A stretch of DNA of 64,000 nt from DAOQAU01 sp035354275 (GCA_035354275.1 DAOQAU010000002.1:5479-69478), one strand, 5' to 3'. Positions 1 through 9,503 are shown, numbered from the stretch's first letter. Numbers and translations: made by a program. The notes: a model not told the origin generated them from the sequence alone.

Positions 1-2800
1 TTCCGTCATACAGAGTAACCTTTCCGTCTTCTCTTACCCAGTCGCAGCCTGAACTTTTAATACCTTTGATAAGTTCTTCTTTTGTTGCAATTTCTGATTG
101 ATTATCTCCGTACATTTCATCAAACGGAGGTGCTTCGTAATGGTTGCCTGTCAAATAAGCCGCCAAACCAAGCAAACACTCGTAAGTTTGTCCGACATTC
201 ATACGAGAAGGTACGCCAAGTGGATTCAAAACTATATCGATAGGTGTTCCATCAGGCAAGAAAGGCATATCGTTTTGAGGCAATATTTTAGAAACAATAC
301 CCTTGTTCCCGTGACGTCCTGAAAGTTTATCGCCTACAGAAACTTTGCGTTTCTGAGCAATATAAACCCTTATGACCGTATTTGCTCCCGGTGGTAATTC
401 GTCGCCTTTTTCTCTGTCAAACACTTTAACGTCAACAACTCTTCCGCCTTCTCCATGAGGTACACGAAGCGAATTATCTTTAACATCTCTTGCTTTTTCA
501 GCAAAAATTGCTCTTAAAAGCTTTTCTTCGGGCGGATGTTCGGATTCACCTTTTGGTGTAACTTTTCCGACCAAAATATCATCAGCGTAAACCCTTGCAC
601 CTATTCTTACAATCCCTCTTTCATCTAAATGTCTTAAAGACTCTTCAGAAACATTAGGAATTTCTCTTGTAATTTCTTCAGGCCCGAGTTTTGTCTGTCT
701 TGCATCTATTTCAAGTTTTTCGATGTGAACAGAAGTGAAAATATCATCCTGTACACAACGCTCTGAAAGCAAAATAGAATCCTCAAAATTAAAACCTTCC
801 CAGGGCATGTATGCCACGAGAATGTTTTTACCTAAAGAAAGTTCTCCGCCGCAAGTTGAAGCACCGTCTGCTATAACATCTCCCGCATTAACCTTGTCAC
901 CTTCTCTTACGATTGGTCTTTGGTTAATACAAGTATCCTGGTTGCTTCTTAAATATTTCATAAGCTGGTGAACATGGAGTTTGCCGGCTTTATCTTTAAT
1001 TGTAATTTCTTCTCCCACAACTCTTTCAATAACTCCGTCAACAGTTGCAACAGCAACCATTCCGGAATCTTTTGCCGCTCTTGCCTCTAAACCTGTTCCT
1101 ACAACCGGTCTTTGGGTGATAAGAAGAGGTACGGCTTGGCGTTGCATGTTTGAACCCATTAACGCACGGTTCGCGTCGTCGTGTTCGATAAACGGAATCA
1201 AAGAAGTCGCAACAGAAATAATCTGAATAGGAGAAACCCCCATATAGTCAACTCTTTTTGATTCGCCCATTGTAAATTCAGAACGGTAACGAACTGGTAC
1301 ATATTCGTGTTTTATACTTTTGTCTTTGTTTAATTGCAAATCAGAAGGCGCGATACGGTAGTTTTCTTCTTCGTCAGCTGATAAATAGTTAACCTCATCT
1401 GTTACAACCCCGTCTTTTACCACAAAAAATGGTGATTCAACAAATCCATAATCGTTAACTTTTGCGTGAGTCGCAAGTGAGCCTATCAAACCTGCATTAG
1501 GACCTTCGGGTGTTTCTACCGGACAAATTCTTCCATAATGAGAGGGGTGAATGTCGCGAACAGCAAAGCCCGCTCTTTCTCTCATTAATCCGCCTGGTCC
1601 TAAAGCCGAAACCCTTCTTTTGTGAGTTAATTCAGCCAATGGGTTTGTTTGGTCCATAAACTGAGATAGCTGCGAACTTCCGAAAAACTCTTTTAAAGAA
1701 GCCACCAAAGGCTTTGTATTTAATAAATTCAAAGGAGTCAAAGTTTCAGAATCCTGAAGCGTCATTCTTTCTTTAACAATTCTTTCTATCCTTGAAAGCC
1801 CAACCCTAAACTGGTTTTGAAGCAATTCGCCCACCGAGCGGATTCTTCTGTTTCCTAAATGGTCGATATCATCGATTGTTCCTTCATCGTAAGTTAAATT
1901 AATCAAATATTCTATTGAAGCCACAATATCCTGAACGGTTAAGGTTCTTTGAGATTCATGAACATTCAAATTTAATTTTTTGTTTAATTTGTAACGGCCG
2001 ACTCTGCCTATATCGTATTTTTTCTCATCAAAAAATCTTGCTTCAAGAATTGAGCGGCCACCCTGAGGAGATGCAGGATCTCCGGGTCTTAATTTCTTGT
2101 AAACCTCCACCAAGGCATCATCAGAAGTTTCAGCCGTATCTTTTTCCAAAGTTTTTTTCAAAAACTCTGCGTGAGTAAATAATGTTTCCATCTCGGGAGC
2201 ACTTATTCCCATTGCTTTCAATAGCGTTGTGGCAAGGATTTTTCTGTTTTTGTCAATTTTAACGTAAACCAAATCGTTAGAATCAGTTTCGATTTTAAGC
2301 CATGCCCCGCGATTAGGAATCAAAGTTGCATTATAAAGACGTTTTCCCGTAGGAGAAATTTCCCTTTTAAAGTAAACACCGGGAGAACGAACGATTTGTG
2401 AAACAATTACACGTTCCGCTCCGTTTACGATAAACGTTCCTTTGTCGGTCATGGTCGGAATATCACCAATATAAACTTCCTGTTCTTTAATTTCCCCGCT
2501 GTCACGGTTTACCAGCCTTACCATTACACGAAGCTGTTTAGCGTAAGTCGTGTCATGGATTCTAGCTTCTTCTATTGTATATTTTGCGTTATCAAATGTA
2601 TAATTTGGCAAAAAATGCAATTCTAGTCTTCCGGTATAGTCTTTAATAGGCGAAAAAGAAAGTAATTCTTCTTTTAAGCCTTCTTTTAAAAACCATTCAA
2701 AAGATTTTTTTTGCACTTCAATCAGGTCGGGTAAGTCATCCAATCTGGTATTGGGAATACCCATTGGTGTTACTCGTTTTGCATATTGTGTTTTAGACAT
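1..2800 (-). CDS. rpoB: RNA polymerase beta subunit (3' end outside window)
   Basis: This is the catalytic beta subunit of RNA polymerase. Reading leftward from an ATG at 2800, about 933 codons are present and the gene runs off the window edge, so roughly the last 200 residues (including the end of the clamp region) are missing. The start follows a good ribosome site (GAGGTGAAT). The rifampicin-pocket region at about residues 370-410 is canonical, with GSSQLSQFMDQTNPLAELTH and then KRRVSALGPGG. The conserved ETPEGPNAGL and GRHGNKG segments are also visible. No resistance substitution is evident in the pocket. rpoC would be expected just beyond the left edge. Family identity is certain. Confidence 0.98.
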   Translation of the reverse strand, partial: MSKTQYAKRVTPMGIPNTRLDDLPDLIEVQKKSFEWFLKEGLKEELLSFSPIKDYTGRLELHFLPNYTFDNAKYTIEEARIHDTTYAKQLRVMVRLVNRDSGEIKEQEVYIGDIPTMTDKGTFIVNGAERVIVSQIVRSPGVYFKREISPTGKRLYNATLIPNRGAWLKIETDSNDLVYVKIDKNRKILATTLLKAMGISAPEMETLFTHAEFLKKTLEKDTAETSDDALVEVYKKLRPGDPASPQGGRSILEARFFDEKKYDIGRVGRYKLNKKLNLNVHESQRTLTVQDIVASIEYLINLTYDEGTIDDIDHLGNRRIRSVGELLQNQFRVGLSRIERIVKERMTLQDSETLTPLNLLNTKPLVASLKEFFGSSQLSQFMDQTNPLAELTHKRRVSALGPGGLMRERAGFAVRDIHPSHYGRICPVETPEGPNAGLIGSLATHAKVNDYGFVESPFFVVKDGVVTDEVNYLSADEEENYRIAPSDLQLNKDKSIKHEYVPVRYRSEFTMGESKRVDYMGVSPIQIISVATSLIPFIEHDDANRALMGSNMQRQAVPLLITQRPVVGTGLEARAAKDSGMVAVATVDGVIERVVGEEITIKDKAGKLHVHQLMKYLRSNQDTCINQRPIVREGDKVNAGDVIADGASTCGGELSLGKNILVAYMPWEGFNFEDSILLSERCVQDDIFTSVHIEKLEIDARQTKLGPEEITREIPNVSEESLRHLDERGIVRIGARVYADDILVGKVTPKGESEHPPEEKLLRAIFAEKARDVKDNSLRVPHGEGGRVVDVKVFDREKGDELPPGANTVIRVYIAQKRKVSVGDKLSGRHGNKGIVSKILPQNDMPFLPDGTPIDIVLNPLGVPSRMNVGQTYECLLGLAAYLTGNHYEAPPFDEMYGDNQSEIATKEELIKGIKSSGCDWVREDGKVTLYDG

Positions 2801-3038
2801 TAATTCACCTCGTCTGTGTTTGTGGTGTACGTACTTATTAAAATTTTCAAAAATATTCGGCTAAAGCATGCCCTATTTTACAAAAGCATGTTATACAATC
2901 GTACAACTTCAATGATGTTAGTCAAGGAAAAAAGTCATTTAAAAATATTTGTGTTCACAATTCTTTACAATTAGGGTTTTTTAAGGGGTTTTTAGCGCAA
3001 AATTATTAATTTTATTGGTTTTGGCTGTCAAGTGGGGC
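2801..3038 (-). other. rpoB upstream region
   Basis: This AT-rich stretch lies between the rpoB start and the repeat next to the activase gene. It holds the rpoB ribosome site beside the ATG. I see no open reading frame with a ribosome site, no ribosomal-protein gene and no convincing attenuator. rplL/rplJ do not directly precede rpoB here, unlike in many bacteria. A promoter is expected, but I could not fix a -35/-10 pair with good spacing. Confidence 0.4.
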
Positions 3039-3190
3039 ACTGTAAAATAGTAAATAGTAAATGGTAAATAGAAATGTTAAAACAGGGGACAAGAGGCGAA
3101 GATACCAAGAGGCGTAGTAGGATAACCCACGCATCCAAGCATCTAACCATCTTATCTTCTTATAAACTCTTCAACTGTTCGACTTTTCAA
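3039..3190. repeat. Dispersed composite repeat, copy R1
   Basis: The block has runs of AGTAAATAGTAAATGGTAAAT followed by a longer conserved part (CAAGAGGCG..., CCCACGCATC, TATCTTCTTATAAACTC, CTGTTCGACTTTTCAAC). Positions about 3086-3190 reappear inverted at 31318-31410. The TAG stop of the neighbouring activase gene lies at the edge of this block. Confidence 0.85.
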
Positions 3191-4195
3191 CTACCCTATC
3201 GCCCATTTTCCGCAGGTTCCGCCCCAGCGGGCTATTATATTCCCTTGAATATCTTTTATTTTTTCTACATGAAGAACCTCACACTCACCTTCGACAATGG
3301 TTATGACTTCACAGTTATTTGCGCAATCATGACAATCGCAGGTAATTGAATTAAAGTGCATTTCTCCCACCTGCCAACCTTTAAATTTTGTTTCATTACC
3401 TGTATATTGATGATTTTCCATAGCTAAAAGTGCCGCCCCTATTGCGCCCATGGTTTGGTGATTATTGGGAACAACAACTTTTGTGTTTAATGCCTCTTCA
3501 AACGCTTTTACCATGCCTGAATTTGTCGCAACACCGCCTTGAAAAGTCACCGTGGGTAAAAGTTCTTTACCCAGTGCCAAGTTGCTCAAATAATTTCGCA
3601 CCAATGCCTGACAAAGCCCGTATAACAAATCTTCGACAGGGTATCCGAGTTGTTGTTTATGAATCAAATCGCTTTCTGCAAAAACCCCGCAACGTCCTGC
3701 TATTCTTGCAGGATTTGTTGATTTTAAGGCGGTTTCACCAAAAAGCTCTATAGGGACATTTAATCTGTTTGCCTGCTGGTCGAGAAAGCTTCCTGTTCCT
3801 GCAGCACAAACCGTATTCATGGCAAAATCGGTCACAATTCCGTCTCTTAAAATTATAATTTTGCTGTCCTGTCCGCCGATTTCAAGTATTGTTTGGACTC
3901 CGGGCACATTAATGCTTGCCGCAACAGCATGTGCGGTTATCTCGTTTTTTATAACATCTGCACCGACCAGTGCCCCTGCAAGATTTCTTCCGCTGCCTGT
4001 TGTGCCGACGCCTTTAACGTCATATTCGCAAAGTGCTTTTTTATATAATTCTCTAAGCCCTTCTTGAACCGCCAAGACAGGTTTTCCTGAAGTTCTTAAC
4101 ATATAGCTGTCAATAAATTTCCCTTTTTCATCAACAAGTGCGACTTTTGTTGTCACCGAGCCTACATCTATTCCTAAGTATGTTGTTAAACCCAT
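3191..4195 (-). CDS. BadF/BadG/BcrA/HgdC-type ATPase (acyl-CoA dehydratase activase)
   Basis: Proteins of this family are ASKHA-fold ATPases that carry a [4Fe-4S] cluster and inject electrons into 2-hydroxyacyl-CoA dehydratases or benzoyl-CoA reductases. The N-terminus YLGIDVGSVTTKVALV is the first phosphate-binding motif. TTGSGR, EIGGQDSK and the cluster region NTVCAAGTGSFLDQQ follow, and then GRCGVFAESDL, so both cluster cysteines are present. The Cys-rich tail (CDCHDCANNC) is an extension beyond the short HgdC form. I chose the ATG at 4195, which has AAGGA upstream, over a TTG two codons earlier. No dehydratase subunit is nearby, so the partner is unknown. The stop codon lies at the edge of repeat R1. 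Confidence 0.85.
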   Translation of the reverse strand: MGLTTYLGIDVGSVTTKVALVDEKGKFIDSYMLRTSGKPVLAVQEGLRELYKKALCEYDVKGVGTTGSGRNLAGALVGADVIKNEITAHAVAASINVPGVQTILEIGGQDSKIIILRDGIVTDFAMNTVCAAGTGSFLDQQANRLNVPIELFGETALKSTNPARIAGRCGVFAESDLIHKQQLGYPVEDLLYGLCQALVRNYLSNLALGKELLPTVTFQGGVATNSGMVKAFEEALNTKVVVPNNHQTMGAIGAALLAMENHQYTGNETKFKGWQVGEMHFNSITCDCHDCANNCEVITIVEGECEVLHVEKIKDIQGNIIARWGGTCGKWAIG

Positions 4196-4211
4196 TATCA
4201 ATCCTTTTTTT

Positions 4212-4292
4212 AGTGAATAGTAAATGGTAAATAGTAAATAAAAATTTCAATCTATTCACTATTTCTTATTTCCTATTTACTTTTTCATCTTC
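4212..4292. repeat. Dispersed AT-rich repeat, copy R3
   Basis: The gap between the activase gene and kdtA is filled by two opposed runs of the AGTAAATGGTAAAT type: GTGAATAGTAAATGGTAAAT on one side and TATTCACTATTTC followed by CCTATTTACT on the other. They form an imperfect inverted repeat of the same family as the other copies listed here. Confidence 0.7.
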
Positions 4293-4307
4293 TCAAAAAC
4301 AATTTTT

Positions 4308-5564
4308 TTAAACAAGCGTTTGTATAACATTAATCACAAAATCAAGTGCACCTTGATTTTGTTCAAAAACTTTTTTGCAATCCTGGCTTGCCTTCTTATA
4401 ATAGTCTTCATCCGTAAATAATTTTTTTAATTCATTTTTTAACTCTTGTTTGTTTTGGACAACTTTTCCTGCCGAAGTGGAAGTTAAAATAGTATAAATA
4501 TCTTTAAAGTTGCGGATATTCGAGCCAGAAATAACAGGTTTTTCAAAAATTATTGCCTCAAGGGGGTTATGACCGCCTGTTTTGTTAAAACTTCCACCCA
4601 AAAATGCAACGTCACAAATCGAATAAAATTTAGACAACTCTCCCATTGTGTCAATTAAAAGCATGTCCTCATCGCTAAATTTCCACTCCAAAGACCGTCT
4701 TGCGGTTTTTCCTTTTTTCTGCATTAAATTAAGTACGCTCTCAATTCGCTCAGGATGGCGAGGTGCTATTATCAATTTTAAGCCGGAAATTTCTTTTTTT
4801 AAATCACCGAAAACATCGAGTATAATCTCGTCTTCTCCGCTATGTGTGCTACCGGCTAAAAGTATTTTGTTATTCGGATTTTTATTAAAATTCAAGTCTT
4901 TTGTATCGGGTTTTTTAATGTCAAATTTTAAATTACCCATAACTTTTGTTTTATCAGGGTTTGCACCTATTGAAATAAGTTTTTCCATATCCTTTTGGCT
5001 TTGCGGGTAAATTCCGGTATATTTGTGCAAAATAGGTGCAAAAAACCATGACAATTTTTTATAACTTTTATAAGTCCCGTCAGATATCCTTGCGTTAATT
5101 ATAAAAAGTGGGATTTTTTTCTTGTTTAAAATATATGCAAAATTAGGCCACAATTCGGTTTCCATGATAAAAACGGCTTCGGGATTTATCTTGTTTAAAA
5201 AATTGTTTATGCAAAAAGGAAAGTCATATGGAAAATAAGAAATAAAACTACAGACTTCGCTTAATTTTTTTTGTGCAATTTCTTGTCCTGTTTGGGTTCC
5301 CGTCATTAAAACTATGTTTTTTTGTGGGAATTTTTCTTTCGTTTTTCTAATCAAATTTTCCATAGCTAAAACTTCACCGACAGAAATACCGTAGAATACT
5401 ATAGGTGAAGAGTGAAGGGTGAAGGGTGAAGAATAAAATCCACATTTTTGTTTAAACCCGACAAGCAGTTTCGGCTTAAACACCCCTAAAACCAGCCAAA
5501 AAGGAAGTATTAAAACAAATGCTATTGTAGATAAAATTCCATAAATAAAAAACATATCAAACAT
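4308..5564 (-). CDS. kdtA: 3-deoxy-D-manno-octulosonate (Kdo) transferase
   Basis: WaaA/KdtA (GT30) transfers Kdo from CMP-Kdo to lipid A precursors at the inner face of the cytoplasmic membrane. The 418-residue protein has the N-terminal membrane anchor (FIYGILSTIAFVLILPFW), the family motif ISVGEVLA at about residues 60-67, ETELWPN, and the C-terminal glycosyltransferase segment GGSFNKTGGHNPLEA. It shows that this organism makes Kdo-containing lipid A and has an outer membrane. Residues 43-54 (FYSSPFTLHSSP) are encoded by a genome repeat inserted in frame just before SVGE. The rest of the sequence is normal, so the gene is probably functional. Confidence 0.92.
   Translation of the reverse strand: MFDMFFIYGILSTIAFVLILPFWLVLGVFKPKLLVGFKQKCGFYSSPFTLHSSPIVFYGISVGEVLAMENLIRKTKEKFPQKNIVLMTGTQTGQEIAQKKLSEVCSFISYFPYDFPFCINNFLNKINPEAVFIMETELWPNFAYILNKKKIPLFIINARISDGTYKSYKKLSWFFAPILHKYTGIYPQSQKDMEKLISIGANPDKTKVMGNLKFDIKKPDTKDLNFNKNPNNKILLAGSTHSGEDEIILDVFGDLKKEISGLKLIIAPRHPERIESVLNLMQKKGKTARRSLEWKFSDEDMLLIDTMGELSKFYSICDVAFLGGSFNKTGGHNPLEAIIFEKPVISGSNIRNFKDIYTILTSTSAGKVVQNKQELKNELKKLFTDEDYYKKASQDCKKVFEQNQGALDFVINVIQTLV
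5401..5436. repeat. In-frame repeat insertion within kdtA
   Basis: Units of GTGAAGAGTGAAGGGTGAAG lie inside the kdtA reading frame and encode SSPFTLHSSP on the minus strand. Related units occur in other genes and in gaps of this window (37984-38092, 61568-61603, 59438-59470). The insertion keeps the frame open. Confidence 0.85.
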
Positions 5565-5569
5565 TCTCT

Positions 5570-5652
5570 ATTCCGTCATCCTGAAATTGTTTCAGGATCT
5601 ATCCAACAAACAACAGGTGGTAAGATGCTGAAATAAATTCAGCATGACATAT
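5570..5652. repeat. Dispersed inverted repeat (GTCATCCTGAA / TTCAGCATGACA type)
   Basis: Two short hairpins lie side by side: TCCTGAAATTGTTTCAGGAT and GCTGAAATAAATTCAGC, ending in ATGACA. The unit matches the second repeat family of this window (36778-36915, 39645-39741, 63975-64000). It occupies most of the divergent gap between kdtA and the aminotransferase gene. Confidence 0.7.
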
Positions 5653-5809
5653 ATTATTATATTCAAAACATTACTTTTTGTCAGAGAAAATAAATTTTTG
5701 TTTCATTATTGAGTGAAAACTGATTTTATGCGAAAATAATAAAATAAACCGATATTTAAGTTGTTAATTTAGAAAGGCGCGTAAACAATATGTTTCGTGT
5801 GGTGACAAA

Positions 5810-6958
5810 ATGCAAGACAAAACTTTTTTAATGATTCCAGGACCTACGCCCGTTCCCGAAAGTGTACTTTTGGCTATGGCAAAACACCCGATAGGACACA
5901 GAAGTGCAGAGTTCTCGGAAATTTTAAAAAGTGTTTATAAAGATTTAAAATGGCTTTTTCAAACCAAAAATGATGTCTTTATTTATGCGGCAAGCGGAAC
6001 AGGTGCAATGGAAGCAGCTCTTTCAAACCTTGTAAATCAGGGCGATAAGATTTTATCGTTAATTATAGGGAATTTTGGCGCACGCTGGGCAAAAATAGCA
6101 CAATCAAGAGGTGCTGTTGTTGAAAAATTAGAAGTTGAATTGGGACAAGTAATAAACCCCCAAGATTTAAGAACAAAACTTGCCCAAGACACAATGAAAG
6201 AAATTAAAATCGTAACATTGACTCACTCCGAGACCTCAACAGGTGCAAAAAACGACATCAAAGTGCTTTGCGAAATAATAAGAAAACACGGCGCAATCTC
6301 TGTTGTTGACGGGGTTACAAGCGTGGGTGCGATGAATGTTAAAATGGATGAGTGGGGAATTGATGTTCTTGTATCAGGCTCTCAAAAAGGGTTTATGATA
6401 CCTCCCGGACTTGCATTTCTTGCCGCAAATGAAAGAGCATGGCAAGTACATGAAAAATGTCTTTATCCAAGTTTTTACTTTGACTGGAAAGCTCATAAAA
6501 ACGCTCTTACGGATGACACAACACCATGGACCCCACCCATAAACCTTATTTTTGCGCTTCATGAAGCCTTTAAAATAATGAAAAACGAAGGCTTAGAAAA
6601 TATTTACACAAGACACCAAAATCTTGCAATGGGGCTCAGATACGCCGTTAGGGCCTTGGGATTAGAATTATTTGTAAAAGAAGACAAAAACGCAAGTTAT
6701 GCCATAACATCCATTTACCCACCGAAAGGAATTTCTGTTCCCGATATAAGAAAAGTTTTTAAAAATGACTATGATATCGTGGTTGCAAACGGACAAAACC
6801 AGCTTAAAGACAAGATTTTCAGAATGGGAACTTTAGGTTTTGTTTCCGAGCGCGATTTATTGACCGCAGTAAGCTCCTTAGAGGCCGTACTTCAAAAACT
6901 CGGTCACAAATTTGAAAAAGGCGCAGGGTTAAAGGCTGTTTTAGAATATTTAAAATAA
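5810..6958 (+). CDS. Class V aminotransferase (serine/alanine--glyoxylate type)
   Basis: This is a PLP-dependent fold-type I aminotransferase of the alanine-glyoxylate / serine-pyruvate group, 382 residues, which is normal length. The family start IPGPTPVP, the phosphate-binding segment AASGTGAMEAAL (about residues 60-71), VVDGVTSVGA with the PLP-ring aspartate, and the Schiff-base lysine in SGSQKGFMIPPG (about residue 193) are all present. Cyanobacterial homologues were once annotated as a small hydrogenase subunit, but the sequence is plainly that of an aminotransferase. It is the first gene on its strand after kdtA and stands alone. It overlaps the convergent gene at 6950 by nine bases. 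The exact substrate pair cannot be read from sequence. Confidence 0.9.
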   Translation: MQDKTFLMIPGPTPVPESVLLAMAKHPIGHRSAEFSEILKSVYKDLKWLFQTKNDVFIYAASGTGAMEAALSNLVNQGDKILSLIIGNFGARWAKIAQSRGAVVEKLEVELGQVINPQDLRTKLAQDTMKEIKIVTLTHSETSTGAKNDIKVLCEIIRKHGAISVVDGVTSVGAMNVKMDEWGIDVLVSGSQKGFMIPPGLAFLAANERAWQVHEKCLYPSFYFDWKAHKNALTDDTTPWTPPINLIFALHEAFKIMKNEGLENIYTRHQNLAMGLRYAVRALGLELFVKEDKNASYAITSIYPPKGISVPDIRKVFKNDYDIVVANGQNQLKDKIFRMGTLGFVSERDLLTAVSSLEAVLQKLGHKFEKGAGLKAVLEYLK

Positions 6959-7702
6959 TTGTTTATATTGAGGCAAGCCAAATTGGTCATATATAAAAGC
7001 TGAATGATTATTTTCATTTAAAATACAAATCTCTTTTTTGTTTGAAGTATTTTCAAACCAACTGAGATGTTTGTCCTCTTTTTCTCTACAACCCTGAACT
7101 TCTGCAGTATAAACATAAATTAAACTTTGTGATGGTTTTATTTTTGTTTTAATTATTTTAACATTTTCTTTTGAAATTTTATCATAATATGACACTTCTT
7201 CATAAAAAGGGGCTTTATTATTGTGCTCAAAATAAAATACTGCTTTTTCTTGCGTTTTAAAATCTTCTATTTGTATTTTTTTAATTTTTCCTGTCATATA
7301 ATATTCATATTTTTGCTCACCTGAAGGTGTTCTTATTTCTATTGTTTTGGGGTAATAAGGGTTATCCCAATATTCAATAAATTTGTTTGTATTAATTTCA
7401 TAATTTTTTTTAGGATTCATTTCATTATAAAAGTTTTGATCTGCCATATCTCTTTGATTTTCGGCATCTTGAATATAATAATCAAGCCTTTTTAACTCTT
7501 TTTCTAAATTTATTGAAGAATCTTTGTATCTTGTATATAAATCTTGTGATTCAACCCAGTCTTGCTTCAAAAAATCCCTTGATTCAATATATTTTTGCTG
7601 AGTAAAACTAACAGAGCCCTGATGATTATTTTTTAAACTATTAGTTTTATTACTGTAAAGGATATTATTTTTTTGAAAAGATTTTATTGCAGATACTTGC
7701 AT
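6950..7702 (-). CDS. Unknown protein, 250 aa
   Basis: I do not recognise the family. The start has a clear ribosome site (AAAGGAGAAACCAATG). The N-terminus (MQVSAIKSFQKN) is followed by a Ser/Asn/Lys-rich low-complexity stretch, a charged helical region at about residues 60-95, and a beta-rich second half with a repeated pattern (QKYEYYMTGKIKKIQI, EKAVFYFEHNN). There is no signal peptide or membrane helix. It lies 55 bases downstream of the metallopeptidase gene on the same strand and is probably co-transcribed with it, which suggests linked roles. The 3' end overlaps the aminotransferase gene by nine bases. Confidence 0.7.
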   Translation of the reverse strand: MQVSAIKSFQKNNILYSNKTNSLKNNHQGSVSFTQQKYIESRDFLKQDWVESQDLYTRYKDSSINLEKELKRLDYYIQDAENQRDMADQNFYNEMNPKKNYEINTNKFIEYWDNPYYPKTIEIRTPSGEQKYEYYMTGKIKKIQIEDFKTQEKAVFYFEHNNKAPFYEEVSYYDKISKENVKIIKTKIKPSQSLIYVYTAEVQGCREKEDKHLSWFENTSNKKEICILNENNHSAFIYDQFGLPQYKQLF

Positions 7703-7757
7703 TGGTTTCTCCTTTTGATGATTTTAAAACCTATATTAAAAATTTTTTGCTGTTTTA

Positions 7758-9503
7758 TTAAATATTCTTTACAATTCTATCAGCAAGTGGAGTTAAAACA
7801 ATTCCATTCAATGTTTTGTCGATTTTTTTGAGTTTTTTTGCAACTCTTTCCATTTCATCTGTCCATACAAAATGTTTTAAAACATAATTTTCACCCTTTT
7901 TGAAATCTCCGTCAAGTTGTATTCTTATAATGTCTTTTAACATTTTTTGCGCAGTCGGAATCATTTTTTCCAAATCAATATGTAAAATACCTTTATCATC
8001 GACTTTTATTGCCTTATTTTCAAGAAAATATTTTGTCTGCATGACAGAGCGAACCCTATGTGCCTGACTTAAAGTCGGTTTTGCCTTTAGGAAATTATCC
8101 GCCATAAAAGAAACCAAAATCTGTTTTTTCTGAAATTCGCTGTACATACCCTCTCTAGTCAAAATATCAAGCATTGCTAAAGATGCCATATCGGCTTTGT
8201 TTTCTTCTATTATGTTTTTGTATTTACCAAGTGCCTCTGTTCCTTCTTTGGGGCCCAAAGAGTGTGCGTTTTCATGCCCGATTGTAAACCAGTGATCTGC
8301 TTCTTTGTCATAAAATTTATGTAATTTTTTATCCAAAATGGCATCCAATCTTTTTTGAAGCTTTTTGTAATCGGAAATTTGTCTTACCTGCCGGTGATAA
8401 ACATTTCTTCTGCCGCCGCCTATGGTTAAAGACAGTTTGTCGTTATTTGGCAGATTTTGTGCCAAGGTCATACCACCTCTAAAGGCTCTTTCGTCGCCAG
8501 AAAGTGTTACTATATCAACATCCACCATGGTTTGGGGGTAAATGCATTCTTGTTTTTTTGTTTGTTTTATTTTTTGATTATATTCCTTGTAAAACGGCAT
8601 GTTTTTTGCCAGAAGCGGAATATATTTTTCTATCTCAAGCAAGGTTTTTGTGCCTTTTTTGTTTACTATTCCAACCCTTGTCCCGATTGAATCTTTTGAA
8701 AGAGGTTCGATTTTGTGTTTTTTCAAAAGTGCTTTTAATTCCTTGTTTTCAACCACAGAGCCTGTCATTTCATCTGAATACTGTTCTCTTGAAATAGTAA
8801 ATTCAAGCGGGGTGTTTTGAAGGCTCGCCCATTTTTTATCTGCTTGCGCGTCAAGCATCGGATTATTTTCTTTAAGTGCTTTTGCCTGTAAAATTAAATA
8901 TTCATTGAAAACCTTATTAGTAGAATATTTTGCCGCCTCTTCCAATTCTTGTGCTGCTTCTTTAAATTCTTTTTCAAAAGCATTTGTGTAATCAAGAGCT
9001 TTTAGCTCTTTTTTATCCCTTACAATCATAGAACGTTGATTAAGAATTTCTTTGACCTCTTTTATTTTGCAATCTTTGAGCATTTGTATTAAAATTTCGT
9101 GAAATTCATTTACCCCTAAATCATTAGGGTAAAAACCTTTGCCCGCTGATTCTTTTTCTCCTTTTGCTAAGATAATTTTATTGGACTCAGTGTCAACCGC
9201 AATAATACCTCTTTGTGCTTGAAAAAGCTTGAATGCCATTTTTGCTTTTTTATTTCCCTTTTTTATTTCTTCTTTTAAAAACTCTCTAAATTCAATATTG
9301 TTTGGGTTATCTTGTTTTAAATAAACTTCATCAAGAATAATTGCTGCTTTAATTAAATGCTTTAGTGCTTTTTTATCACCAATTTTTAATTTTTTATACT
9401 CTTTGCTGTCTTTTTTGAGCATCTTTTTTGGAACAAGATAGGTTTTGCTTGTTCTTTTTTTTAATTCTTTTTCGTCTAACGCTATTTCAAAAGTTTTTTT
9501 CAT
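7758..9503 (-). CDS. M49-like (dipeptidyl-peptidase III-like) zinc metallopeptidase
   Basis: The 581-residue protein has a zinc motif HENAH at about residue 410 in the context GHENAHSLGP. About 20 residues later comes IIEENKAD, which fits the second motif of peptidase family M49 (a zinc-binding glutamate in an EExxAD-like segment). The segment upstream (LSGDERAFRGG...NLPND-like) also looks like bacterial M49 relatives. DPP III enzymes release dipeptides from peptide N-termini in the cytosol, and no signal peptide is visible here. The start has a strong ribosome site (GGAGGGGTA). The N-terminal 200 residues are Lys/Glu-rich and not recognised. Family assignment is by motif only, and a distinct zincin family is possible. 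Confidence 0.6.
   Translation of the reverse strand: MKKTFEIALDEKELKKRTSKTYLVPKKMLKKDSKEYKKLKIGDKKALKHLIKAAIILDEVYLKQDNPNNIEFREFLKEEIKKGNKKAKMAFKLFQAQRGIIAVDTESNKIILAKGEKESAGKGFYPNDLGVNEFHEILIQMLKDCKIKEVKEILNQRSMIVRDKKELKALDYTNAFEKEFKEAAQELEEAAKYSTNKVFNEYLILQAKALKENNPMLDAQADKKWASLQNTPLEFTISREQYSDEMTGSVVENKELKALLKKHKIEPLSKDSIGTRVGIVNKKGTKTLLEIEKYIPLLAKNMPFYKEYNQKIKQTKKQECIYPQTMVDVDIVTLSGDERAFRGGMTLAQNLPNNDKLSLTIGGGRRNVYHRQVRQISDYKKLQKRLDAILDKKLHKFYDKEADHWFTIGHENAHSLGPKEGTEALGKYKNIIEENKADMASLAMLDILTREGMYSEFQKKQILVSFMADNFLKAKPTLSQAHRVRSVMQTKYFLENKAIKVDDKGILHIDLEKMIPTAQKMLKDIIRIQLDGDFKKGENYVLKHFVWTDEMERVAKKLKKIDKTLNGIVLTPLADRIVKNI

Noticed and set aside
1..2800. Several short plus-strand open frames in the first 2.2 kb
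   Set aside because: They are shadows of rpoB, which is intact on the minus strand up to the window edge.
3039..3190. CRISPR array in the AT-rich tandem repeats
   Set aside because: Units are 7-9 bases, drift in sequence and are not separated by spacers; no cas genes are present.
3074..3349. Open frame on the plus strand over repeat R1 and the activase 3' end
   Set aside because: No ribosome site; half lies in repeat sequence and half is antisense to a well-supported gene.
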